A stretch of 64,000 nucleotides of DNA from assembly GCA_903970285.1 (NCBI GenBank), contig CAJCHN010000014.1:1-64000 (forward strand), written 5' to 3'. Below are positions 26,361 through 34,351 of this stretch, in pieces. Position numbers and translations under genes: made by a program. How positions within the stretch are numbered: the first letter of the stretch is position 1; the number at the start of each line of letters is the position of its first letter. The notes beneath the pieces were generated by a model. The model had not been told where the DNA came from, ran no database searches, and saw only the letters and a list, made by a program, of their open reading frames with translations. The DNA is from Rhodanobacteraceae bacterium. GTDB lineage: Bacteria > Acidobacteriota > Terriglobia > Terriglobales > Acidobacteriaceae.

Positions 26361-27467
26361 TCAGCGGGTGGATTCCCTGACGACGAGATGGAAATTTACG
26401 TTCACGTCGCGGGCCGGCATCTGGGGATTGGAGGCGCGGTCCAGCATGGCTCCCAGAGCCGCGGCGCCGAGATCAAGGCAGGGCTGGTGAATGGTGGTGA
26501 GCGGGGTCTGCAGGATGGTGGCGTAGCGGATGTCGTCCATGCCGGCTACTTTGACCTGGGACGGGACGCGGAAGCCGAGCGAACTGAGCGAGGTCATGAG
26601 CTGGCCGGCGGTGAAGTCGTTGGCGCAGACCACGCCGTCGGGCTGAATGCGATCCATCATGTCGCGAACCAGCGGGAGATCGGTGGGGTCGCTGAGGACG
26701 ACGGATTCCTCAAGATGGAGGTCGGGATGCTTGCGAATGGCGTCTCCGTAGCCCATGGCTCTCGCGCTGACTGTGGGGGCGGAGTTTGGCCGGCCCAAGA
26801 AGGCGATGCGCCTGGCGCCGGACTCGATAAGATGCTCGGTCACGACGAAGCCGGCGCGCCGATTGTCGATGCCGACGAGGTCGTAGCGGCTGCGGTCGGG
26901 GAAGTCGCAGATATCGCGGTCCAAGAGGACGATGGGGATGTTTGCTGCGTCGAGCGCGGCGGTGATGCGCCGGTTGACCTCGTCCTTGGCCTGGGTGAGT
27001 TCCATTGGAGCGAAGAAGACTCCGGTGACGCCGCGCTGAATGTAGTAGCGGCAGAGATCCTCGGCCTGGGCTTCTTCGGAGGCTCCGGGCGAGAAGGTCG
27101 GTCCCCAGAGCAGATCATGGTGGCCTCCGACGCGCGCCATGGAGATGCCCCGGCAGATGGGCTCAAAGATCTCGGTGGCGCCAAGCTCGGGGATGAGCAG
27201 GCCGAAGATGAAACCGTCGCGGCGCTCGGGGACGCGGGCGAAGGTTCCGGAGCCGGCGCGCCGCTCGACCAGGCCCTCGGTTTCAAGCTGCGCCAGGGCG
27301 CGCCCGACGGTAGGGCGACTCGCGCCGAACTGCTCGACGAGTTCGTTTTCACTCGGGAGCTTGCTTCCAGCCTCATATTCCCCGTTGCGGAGAGACTTGA
27401 GGAGCGTGGTGTAGATGAACTTGTACTTGGGACCGGAGTCCAGACGTTTTGTCGTTGCCACAAGCAT
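26361..27467 (-). CDS. AraR-type transcriptional regulator (GntR DNA-binding plus LacI sensor domain)
   Basis: A 368-residue repressor with an N-terminal GntR winged helix (about 15-80; KYKFIYTTLLKSLRNGEYEAG, LPSENELVEQFGASRPTVGR, LVERRAGSGTFARV) and a C-terminal periplasmic-binding-like sugar sensor (FIFGLLIPELGATEIFEPIC, IPIVLLDRDI, LVGIDNRRAG, DGVVCANDFTAGQL). This is the fold of AraR, which responds to sugars. GGGGAGAG lies close ahead of the ATG at 27467; a GTG two codons later is an alternative start. It is divergent from the TonB-dependent receptor and GH32 genes and probably controls them. Confidence 0.9.
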   Translation of the reverse strand: MLVATTKRLDSGPKYKFIYTTLLKSLRNGEYEAGSKLPSENELVEQFGASRPTVGRALAQLETEGLVERRAGSGTFARVPERRDGFIFGLLIPELGATEIFEPICRGISMARVGGHHDLLWGPTFSPGASEEAQAEDLCRYYIQRGVTGVFFAPMELTQAKDEVNRRITAALDAANIPIVLLDRDICDFPDRSRYDLVGIDNRRAGFVVTEHLIESGARRIAFLGRPNSAPTVSARAMGYGDAIRKHPDLHLEESVVLSDPTDLPLVRDMMDRIQPDGVVCANDFTAGQLMTSLSSLGFRVPSQVKVAGMDDIRYATILQTPLTTIHQPCLDLGAAALGAMLDRASNPQMPARDVNVNFHLVVRESTR

Positions 27468-27518
27468 CTCTCCCCACGAGTATGGCGGGCCTTTGAAGCA
27501 TTTGTCTATACCGATTTA

Positions 27519-27558
27519 CGTAGATTGCTTGCTTACTTAGCGTAGATTGCCTGCTCAC
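27519..27558. promoter_or_regulatory. Tandem direct repeats, probable operator
   Basis: CGTAGATTGCTTGCTTAC (27519-27536) and CGTAGATTGCCTGCTCAC (27541-27558) match at 16 of 18 positions and start exactly 22 bases apart, about two helical turns, so bound proteins would sit on the same face of the DNA. They lie 52-91 bases ahead of the regulator start codon. Binding by the regulator is inference; the sequence is not the inverted AraR operator known from Bacillus. Confidence 0.55.
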
Positions 27559-27712
27559 CAAAGATGCGAAACAAATCGGGAATTCCTCTGCTTCTGACGA
27601 TTTCGGTACTCTTGGACCGCTTTGGGGTGCTGTGATCCGGCCACAGTCTCCGTTATCTCGGCTTGTCAAGGCAACCTGCTCGCGTGTGCTTTACAGGAAG
27701 CGATAAATTATG

Positions 27713-27742
27713 TTGACAGCCTCATCTCCGCATGTCTAGGAT
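27713..27742 (+). promoter_or_regulatory. Candidate sigma-70 promoter for the TonB-dependent receptor
   Basis: A perfect TTGACA (27713-27718) is followed after 18 bases by TAGGAT (27737-27742), four of six to TATAAT. Transcription would begin near 27749, leaving a leader of roughly 85 bases before the ATG at 27836. Confidence 0.4.
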
Positions 27743-27835
27743 TGCGGTTCGAATCAGAACTACAAGTTTCCCTGTTTGTGAAGTTTTCGTGACCGGCATA
27801 ACCCTGCCCGCCGCGAGATTTTGAGGAGGTCGTCC

Positions 27836-30800
27836 ATGCGCCGTTTCAGAAGTCTATTTTTCACCATCCTTTGCGGAATGCTTCTCTCAACCGCCGCCGC
27901 CCTCGGCCAGTTCAGCAGCTCGATCGAGGGCACCGTAACCGACAGTTCGGGCGCGATCGTGCCCAACGCGAAGGTGGTGCTGACCGGTATAGCGACCGGA
28001 GCCGAGAACACCACCAAGTCGAATTCGTCCGGATATTACAAGTTTCCTTCGCTCGGGCCGGGAAGCTACCGGGTGACGGTGACCGCGCCGGGGTTCGGGA
28101 CGCAGACGGTCGATCAGATCCTGTTGATCGCGGAGCAGACCCGCGGTGTGGCGATCACGCTGCGGCCGGCATCGGAGACCCAGACGGTTACGGTTCAGGC
28201 GTCCGAGCTGCAGGTGGATACGGACGAGGCGAAGATCAGCTCCGTCACCACGGAACGAGAGATTGAAGAGCTCCCTTTGCAGGGGCGCGACGTCTTCAAC
28301 GTGGCCAACCAGGCACCGGGGGTCACCGGGACCGGGCTGATGGGAACACCGTCGCAGAACCAGGACATCTTCCAGGACACGACGACTCCGGCGGTGGTCG
28401 CCAATGGCGCGCCGAACCACAGCAACACCTATCTGCTCGACGGCATTTCGCTGGACGACTCGCCTTCGGGCGGCGACTCGAAGCTGGTGCCGAGTCCGGA
28501 CGCGCTGCAATCAGTGGTGATCTCGACCAGCGACTACTCGGCGCAATTCGGCAAGGCAGCCAGCCTGGTGCTGCAGATGACGACCAAGGCTGGAACCAAC
28601 CAGTTTCATGGCAATCTCTTCGAGGCTTACCAGAGCAGCGGACTGACAGCGCGCCGGTTTACCGACAACTTCAAGCTTCCGCAGTTCGGCGGGAAGTACC
28701 TTCCTCCACTCACACGAAACGAGTTTGGCGGGTCGTTCGGCGGCCCCATCTTCAAGGACAGGACGTTCTTCTTCGTTACCTACGACCAGGTGATCCAGCA
28801 GACTTCAAACGACGGCCAGGTGCAATTTGAAGATCCTGCCTTCGTTGCGTTCGAGGCTGCGAACTATCCCAACACGCTGACTTATCAGTTGATGAAGGCT
28901 TACCCGGTCACCAACTTCAACCCGACACCGAACCGCATTATTACTGTCGCTGAAGAGCAAGCGAATGACGGGTTTATCCCCAGCCCGGCGCAGAACTGCG
29001 CGAAACCGACGACCGATCCCAACCAAGTGGGGCCACTGAATATGCCCTGCAACATGCCCCTGCTGGATAATTCGAACACCACCACGATTTTCCCGCATAA
29101 CGGGTTCCAGGATCATTTCCGGATCGATCACGACTTTGCCAACCAGAAGGACCGCATCTACGCGAACATGTTCGCAGGGAAGCTGACCGGCGCGGGAGAC
29201 ACCAACCCGCGGACGGCGTTCGATACGGACGGCGTTCAGGGCCAGTGGTACGGCGCGATGAACTATACCCATACCTTCTCCCCGACCCTGTTGAATGACG
29301 TGTCGTTCGGCTTCAGCCGCATCAATTTCAACCAGCCGTGCACCCATTGCAATCTGCTTTACGTGGGTGCTCCTGACGAGGACAACTACGGAAACGGCGG
29401 AAGTCCGGTCAGCTTCGCGCAGAACGACTTCCATTTCCGCGACATGGTCTCGATCGTTCGCGGACGGCACGCGATAAAGACCGGCTTCGAGATGTTCCAC
29501 AACCAGGACCAGGCGCCTTTCAGCCCGAACGACAATCGCAACCAGGGCTGGGGCTTCTTCAATCCGTGGGACTTCGCCATTGGGCAGGTTGATGAGTATG
29601 GCACCGTGATCGTGAATCCGCTTACGGGCGGGGTCGCCAACGGAGACCACTACTTCCGTGACAGCACCTACGGCGCTTACGTCCAGGATGACTGGAAGGT
29701 GCGCCGAAACCTTTCACTCAACATTGGATTGCGCTGGGACGCGACCTCGAACCCGACAGAAGCGCACGGCAACCTGAATCCGCTGATTGTGCCGCAGGGC
29801 GTACCGCTGATGGAGCAGATCGCCGGAGTAGCGGTGAACGTGACACCGGGTATCCATCACCCGTTTATCGATCACAAGAAGAGCTACTTCGCACCGCGGT
29901 TCGGTTTCTCCTACGAGGTGGCTCCGCAGTGGTCCATTCGCGGCGGCGCAGGCATCTTCTTCGATCGCGGCGGCAACACCAACTGGAGCGACACCGAGGC
30001 CAACAATCCTCCGGGTATCGACAACGTGAGCACGGCGACGAACATCCCGGGTCCGCAGCCTCCAAGCACCTTCCAGCTGTGCGCCAGCAGTACCTTCCCG
30101 TATGGGTGCCCGGTTCCCGCCGGTATTCTGGCGACGCTGGCGCAGCCCAATGGGCGGGGCGGCTATGGGACTACCAGCAACATCGGCGGTACCGATCCGC
30201 ACCTGAAGATGGCGTATCTCGAGAACATCTTCCTGGGCGTGCAGCATGCGTTCAAGTCGCACTGGCTGGTCGAGGCGGATGGGACCCACGCCGCATCCGT
30301 GCATGAGTACAGCATCACCAACCTCAATCGGCGGGACGGAGAGAACAACATCGCCGCCGGCTTTACTGGTGTGTCGTACGGCGCATTCAACAGCATGCCG
30401 AATTACATCAACCAGGCCGATCTTCCAAACCCCTACTTTGGCGCCATCACCTACACCACAAACGCGGCGTGGTCGCAATACGATGGCTTCGTGGCCCTGC
30501 TGCGCAAGACCTACTCCAAGGGCAATTCATTCCAGGTCGCCTACACCTTCGAGAAGACAATCGATGACATCAGCACCGCTCCCGGCGCACAGAAGGGGGC
30601 TGAATACTCCGTGGTGGTGGATGCTTACAACACCTCGGCGCAGCGCGGATTGTCGAGCCAGAACATTCCGCAGCAGGTCTCCGCGAACGGCGTAGTCGAG
30701 CTCCCGACGCCTTTCCTGCACGATGGCCTGCTGAAGAACATCATTGGTGGTTTCCAGGTCAGCGCCCTGAGCGCGTGGATGAAGGGCATTCCGACCTCCA

Positions 30801-31327
30801 TCTTCAGCTCCAGGCAGCAGGACGACTTCAATGAGGACGGACAATATTACGACTTTCCCAACCGTCCGGTTCCCGGCACCAAGCTGAAGAACTATACCCA
30901 CCAGGAGTTCTTCAACGGCACCTTCAGTCAGAACATTACGCAGAGTACAACCGGGCCAAGCTGGCCGTTTACCATCTTCCCGCTGCCGGTCAACCAAAAC
31001 GGCGTGCCGCTGGGCGTAGAAGGCAACGGAGGGCGCAATACGGTGGAGGGTCCGGGCTTCTTCCAGATCGACACCGCTTTGGAAAAGAACACACAGATTC
31101 CCTGGTTCCAGCAGGAGCACGCGAAGCTGCAGTTCCGGGTAGACCTCTACAACATTCTCAATCACAAGAACCTGCAGGGCTGGGACACCAACCTTGCGGA
31201 CAGTCAAGTCGGGCATGCGAATCCCGCCGATCCGACCAGTCCGCTGGTCGAAACCGGCAGCTTCGGCAAGATCAACGGTCAGGGGCAGGCTAGAACGCTG
31301 CAGCTTCAGGCGCAACTCCGCTTCTAG
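27836..31327 (+). CDS. Oar-like TonB-dependent receptor with N-terminal carboxypeptidase regulatory-like domain
   Basis: A 1163-residue outer-membrane protein. After a signal peptide ending near ALGQFSS comes a Cna-B/carboxypeptidase regulatory-like domain (EGTVTDSSGAIVPNAKVVLTG, YKFPSLGPGSYRVTV), then a plug domain (RDVFNVANQAPGV, NGAPNHSNTYLLDG) and a long beta-barrel (GAYVQDDWKVRRNLSLNIGL near residue 620; C-terminal strand QGQARTLQLQAQLRF ending in Phe). It imports a large ligand, probably an oligosaccharide given its neighbours, using TonB. GAGGAGGT at 27823-27830 fixes the ATG at 27836. A terminator follows at 31395. Confidence 0.92.
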   Translation: MRRFRSLFFTILCGMLLSTAAALGQFSSSIEGTVTDSSGAIVPNAKVVLTGIATGAENTTKSNSSGYYKFPSLGPGSYRVTVTAPGFGTQTVDQILLIAEQTRGVAITLRPASETQTVTVQASELQVDTDEAKISSVTTEREIEELPLQGRDVFNVANQAPGVTGTGLMGTPSQNQDIFQDTTTPAVVANGAPNHSNTYLLDGISLDDSPSGGDSKLVPSPDALQSVVISTSDYSAQFGKAASLVLQMTTKAGTNQFHGNLFEAYQSSGLTARRFTDNFKLPQFGGKYLPPLTRNEFGGSFGGPIFKDRTFFFVTYDQVIQQTSNDGQVQFEDPAFVAFEAANYPNTLTYQLMKAYPVTNFNPTPNRIITVAEEQANDGFIPSPAQNCAKPTTDPNQVGPLNMPCNMPLLDNSNTTTIFPHNGFQDHFRIDHDFANQKDRIYANMFAGKLTGAGDTNPRTAFDTDGVQGQWYGAMNYTHTFSPTLLNDVSFGFSRINFNQPCTHCNLLYVGAPDEDNYGNGGSPVSFAQNDFHFRDMVSIVRGRHAIKTGFEMFHNQDQAPFSPNDNRNQGWGFFNPWDFAIGQVDEYGTVIVNPLTGGVANGDHYFRDSTYGAYVQDDWKVRRNLSLNIGLRWDATSNPTEAHGNLNPLIVPQGVPLMEQIAGVAVNVTPGIHHPFIDHKKSYFAPRFGFSYEVAPQWSIRGGAGIFFDRGGNTNWSDTEANNPPGIDNVSTATNIPGPQPPSTFQLCASSTFPYGCPVPAGILATLAQPNGRGGYGTTSNIGGTDPHLKMAYLENIFLGVQHAFKSHWLVEADGTHAASVHEYSITNLNRRDGENNIAAGFTGVSYGAFNSMPNYINQADLPNPYFGAITYTTNAAWSQYDGFVALLRKTYSKGNSFQVAYTFEKTIDDISTAPGAQKGAEYSVVVDAYNTSAQRGLSSQNIPQQVSANGVVELPTPFLHDGLLKNIIGGFQVSALSAWMKGIPTSIFSSRQQDDFNEDGQYYDFPNRPVPGTKLKNYTHQEFFNGTFSQNITQSTTGPSWPFTIFPLPVNQNGVPLGVEGNGGRNTVEGPGFFQIDTALEKNTQIPWFQQEHAKLQFRVDLYNILNHKNLQGWDTNLADSQVGHANPADPTSPLVETGSFGKINGQGQARTLQLQAQLRF

Positions 31328-31394
31328 AGCCATGGCCAGAGGGTGAGCGATTGCCCCGTGGCCGAGGTTTAGAGGAGGATTCCTTTAGTAGATG

Positions 31395-31430
31395 GAAGGA
31401 CACCGGAGATGATCCGGTGTCCTTCTTTTT
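31395..31430 (+). terminator. Rho-independent terminator after the TonB-dependent receptor
   Basis: A perfect 13-bp stem (GAAGGACACCGGA with its complement, loop GATGA) is followed by five T residues. It lies 68 bases after the receptor stop and 39 bases before the GH32 start, so it would reduce read-through into the GH32 gene, which may have its own promoter or be expressed at a lower level. Confidence 0.88.
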
Positions 31431-31468
31431 CAGGCGGTGGACGGAATTAAGGTTTCGATACGAGGCAC

Positions 31469-33688
31469 ATGGAAGACAACGGAAAGACCAGGCAGACCAG
31501 CATTCCCACCGGGCTGGCGGTTACACCGGGCGAGGGGTTCGCTCTATCGCGACGGTCTCTGCTGGCGGCGGCTGGCGTGATGTGGTTTCCGCGCTGGATG
31601 CGGGCCGACTCGGACGCGGCGCCGGTGCTGCACTGGAAGCTCGGGGAGGGTGGCGACTTTGCGGTCGAAGCGGTCAGCGGGACGAGCGACGCCATCTCGT
31701 CGCGGACGGGGCACGCCATCTGGGTTGGGCAGGGCAGCAGCCGCGGGCTGCGATTCGATGGCTACTCGGTCTGGTTCCGGCACGCTCCGCAGGCAGGCAT
31801 CGCTCTCGGAGAAGCGATCACCGTGATGGCGTGGGTTGCGCTCGAGGCGTATCCGGTGAGCGAGGCAGCCCTGCTGCAGATGGACGCAGTGGCTGGAACG
31901 GAATTCCGCTTCTCGATCGATCGGTTCGGCTACCTGCAATGCGGGCGGCATCCAGGCGATGCGGAGAGCGTCTGCAGGTCGACCGAGCCTGTCGCCAAAG
32001 GGAAGTGGGTTCATCTGGCCGCCAGCATGGGCAGGAGCGGCATCACGCTCTATCGCGATGGAGCGGCGTCCGGGCATCTGGCCAATCCGATCGGCGACCT
32101 CAAAGCTGCGGAGGGCGTCAGCTTCGTGGTCGGAGAATCGCCTGACTGTGAGGTGATCGCGAGGGTATTTCCAACCGGTGTGCTGAATGGTCTGGTGCGC
32201 GAGGTGCAGGTGTTCGGCCGGGAGCTTTCGCCGGGCGAACTGACGTCGATCATGGCCGTGTCGCGTCCGCAGGGTGTGGCCGATCTCCAGATCAACGGCG
32301 CGTGGTGCGTCGATGATCCGCAGCGTCCGGTGTGCCACGCGCAGCCTCCGCGAGCCTGGACCAATGAGCCGCACGGCCTCATCCACTGGAAAGGGCAATA
32401 CCACATCTTCTACCAGAAGAATCCGGATGGGCCGTATTGGAGCCGCCTGAACTGGGGCCACATGACGAGTCCGGACCTGCTGCGCTGGACCGAGATGCCC
32501 GTGGCGATAAGCCCGGAATTGCCCTACGAGAGCAAGGGCTGCTGGTCGGGCAGCGTGATCGATCATGCGGGCAAGCTGACGCTGGTCTACACCGGTGTGG
32601 ACGAGGTGAAGGCGGGGATTTCAGTCGCGCACAGCGACGATGGGATACGTTTCACGAAGTATGCGGGGAACCCTGTGATTCCGTCACCGCCTGGGCGTGA
32701 CTACCTCGACTTCCGGGATCCGTTTGTCTGGCGCGAAGGCGAGGTCTACTACCTGATCGTCGGCTCCGGGCTGAAGGATGTCGGAGGCACCGCTCTGCTC
32801 TACCGTTCGAAGGATCTGATGGGCTGGGAGTTCCTGCATCCGATCTTCACCGGGGACAAGCAGAGCTCCGGCTCATTCTTTGAGATGCCCATCTTCGTGA
32901 AGGATGGAGACCGCCACGCACTGATCGTGAGCGAATTGCCGGGACGAGCGTCCTACTGGGTGGGGGAGTGGAAGAATGAGATCTTTACTCCCATGTCTGC
33001 CGCACCGCGGCACCTGGAGCTGTTCAATCACCTGCTGAGTCCGACGCCGATGATCGAAGCGGATGGGCAGATTGTCGTGATGGGCATCATCCCCGACGAA
33101 CGATCGGCGAAGGAGATGTGGCGTGCGGGCTGGGCGCACCTCTACTCCTTGCCCCGGGTGCTTACGATCGATGCGAGTGGCCAGGTTCTGCAGAGACCGC
33201 ACCCGAGCCTTGAGGCGCTGTGCAAGCCGCTGCAAACGGTCCCGGAGATGAACCTGGACGCCGGCTCGGTGCGCGATGTGCCCGGGCTGGCCGAGACCAG
33301 CCTGCGGGTTCGCGCGACCTTGAAGCGCGGTCAATCCACATCGGTTTCGTTGCTGCTCAGGCGCTCTCCGGACGGCCGGGAGCAGACCGAGATTCGGTAC
33401 GACTGGGAGCAGGGAAGTCTGACGCTCGACCGGACGCAATCCAGCCTCGATCCCAGGGTGAGGCGCGACCGGCAGGAGACGCAGTATGCCTCGGCGGAGA
33501 AGGATTCGATTCACCTCGACGCGTTCGTGGATCGCTCGGTTCTCGAAGTCTTCGTGGATGGGCGCGCCGCGTTTGCCGCGCGCATTTACCCTACGCTGAA
33601 AGAAAGCGTGGGCGTCGCGTTTTCCGCCGCGGGTGCGGGAGCCCGGGCTGAGGGAGTCAGCCTTGCACGGCTACAGCGGCCAGGCTGA
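31469..33688 (+). CDS. GH32-type fructan/sucrose hydrolase with LamG-like N-terminal domain
   Basis: A 739-residue exported enzyme. A twin-arginine-like signal (LSRRSLLAAAGVMWFP) leads to a concanavalin A/LamG-like domain (about 50-250), a five-bladed propeller of GH32 (about 285-560) and a C-terminal beta-sandwich (IHLDAFVDRSVLEVFVDGRA). Propeller motifs: AWTNEPHGLIHWKGQYHIFY where GH32 normally has WMNDPNG, so the nucleophile position is Glu (about residue 300); LDFRDPFVW (RDP, Asp about 417); and SFFEMPIFV, aligned with the ECP motif, acid/base Glu about 472. It would cut fructose-containing glycans such as levan, inulin or sucrose. The Asp-to-Glu change is discussed in the findings. Confidence 0.85.
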   Translation: MEDNGKTRQTSIPTGLAVTPGEGFALSRRSLLAAAGVMWFPRWMRADSDAAPVLHWKLGEGGDFAVEAVSGTSDAISSRTGHAIWVGQGSSRGLRFDGYSVWFRHAPQAGIALGEAITVMAWVALEAYPVSEAALLQMDAVAGTEFRFSIDRFGYLQCGRHPGDAESVCRSTEPVAKGKWVHLAASMGRSGITLYRDGAASGHLANPIGDLKAAEGVSFVVGESPDCEVIARVFPTGVLNGLVREVQVFGRELSPGELTSIMAVSRPQGVADLQINGAWCVDDPQRPVCHAQPPRAWTNEPHGLIHWKGQYHIFYQKNPDGPYWSRLNWGHMTSPDLLRWTEMPVAISPELPYESKGCWSGSVIDHAGKLTLVYTGVDEVKAGISVAHSDDGIRFTKYAGNPVIPSPPGRDYLDFRDPFVWREGEVYYLIVGSGLKDVGGTALLYRSKDLMGWEFLHPIFTGDKQSSGSFFEMPIFVKDGDRHALIVSELPGRASYWVGEWKNEIFTPMSAAPRHLELFNHLLSPTPMIEADGQIVVMGIIPDERSAKEMWRAGWAHLYSLPRVLTIDASGQVLQRPHPSLEALCKPLQTVPEMNLDAGSVRDVPGLAETSLRVRATLKRGQSTSVSLLLRRSPDGREQTEIRYDWEQGSLTLDRTQSSLDPRVRRDRQETQYASAEKDSIHLDAFVDRSVLEVFVDGRAAFAARIYPTLKESVGVAFSAAGAGARAEGVSLARLQRPG

Positions 33689-33758
33689 GGACGGGTGACC
33701 CTGGGGAGAGGAAGCATGGTTGGCCCATGTGTCGCCCAGGAGTCACAATGCGTGCGGC

Positions 33759-33790
33759 AAAAGGGAGAGAGCCTGCGCAGGCAGGCTCTC
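33759..33790 (-). terminator. Terminator downstream of tRNA-Lys
   Basis: On the minus strand, GAGAGCCTGC, loop CTGC, then GCAGGCTCTC form a perfect 10-bp stem (33767-33790), followed by TCCC and four T residues. It begins 23 bases after the tRNA 3' end. The same inverted repeat has no T run in the plus direction. Confidence 0.7.
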
Positions 33791-33813
33791 GTGAGCTGTT
33801 GATGAGGAGATTT

Positions 33814-33889
33814 TGGTGAGCCCGCTGGGGCTCGAACCCAGGACCAACGCCTTAAAAGGGCGATGCTCTACCGACTGAGCTACAGGCTC
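33814..33889 (-). tRNA. tRNA-Lys (anticodon UUU)
   Basis: A complete 76-nt tRNA on the minus strand with encoded CCA. Acceptor stem GAGCCTG pairs with CGGGCTC (one T-G pair), D-arm GCTC/GAGC, anticodon loop CTTTTAA with TTT at 33856-33854, and T-arm CTGGG-TTCGAGC-CCCAG. The TTT anticodon reads AAA and AAG lysine codons. It stands alone between the GH32 gene and the cellulose genes. Confidence 0.96.
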
Positions 33890-34351
33890 TTTCCACCTCT
33901 TTGAAATTACCACATGCGGGATGGAGGAACTAAGGTGGACCCGGACACGCTCGGTCACCGAGCGTCGCGGTGATGGTGCCGAGTGCGGGTGTGTCTTCGC
34001 GCTCGATTTCAACCGCTTCGTCGGTTATGCTCTCGGGAGCCACGCAGCAGGACATTTGTGCCTGCTCTGGTAAATTTGTACCGCAAAATCCTCCGCTTAC
34101 CACTAAAGTGGCAGCAGGGACACATTGACTTGGTGATAGACGATCAGTAGCCTTCATGTATTGCATTGAAAAGTGTGCATTGCAGGCTCCTCGTGCGGGG
34201 AGATACCGGGTGCTGGCATGAGGGAGATCGTTCGAACCGGAGGTTTGGATCGGGATCTGAGCCGTGCGTGCGATCGCGACTGGCCGGGATGCAACAGCAA
34301 CGCAGGGCAAGCAGCGGTCGAGCAGAAAGCCTTCGATCGGGAAGCGACAAG
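33890..34351. other. Intergenic region ahead of the cellulose synthesis genes
   Basis: A 462-base gap between tRNA-Lys and the BcsQ-like gene. Reading frames here show no family similarity, and the open frame from 34166 that continues into the BcsQ-like gene lacks protein-like character. The element TGCATTG occurs twice at about 34160-34192. I see no recognisable c-di-GMP riboswitch or strong terminator. The cellulose gene promoter presumably lies here. Confidence 0.5.

Larger units (their letters stand above)
27468..27835. other. Divergent intergenic region between AraR-type regulator and TonB-dependent receptor
   Basis: A 368-base gene-free stretch. It contains a pair of direct repeats close to the regulator gene, a candidate promoter facing the receptor gene, and a GAGGAGGT ribosome site at 27823-27830 for the receptor. 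No coding frame with family similarity lies here. Its location and repeats make it the probable control region of the locus. Confidence 0.7.

Noticed and set aside
28805-29650. Minus-strand frame inside the TonB-dependent receptor
   Set aside because: Shadow of a receptor gene with clear plug and barrel motifs; no protein-family similarity.
33890-34351. c-di-GMP riboswitch upstream of the cellulose genes
   Set aside because: The conserved core of the GEMM class could not be found in this stretch.
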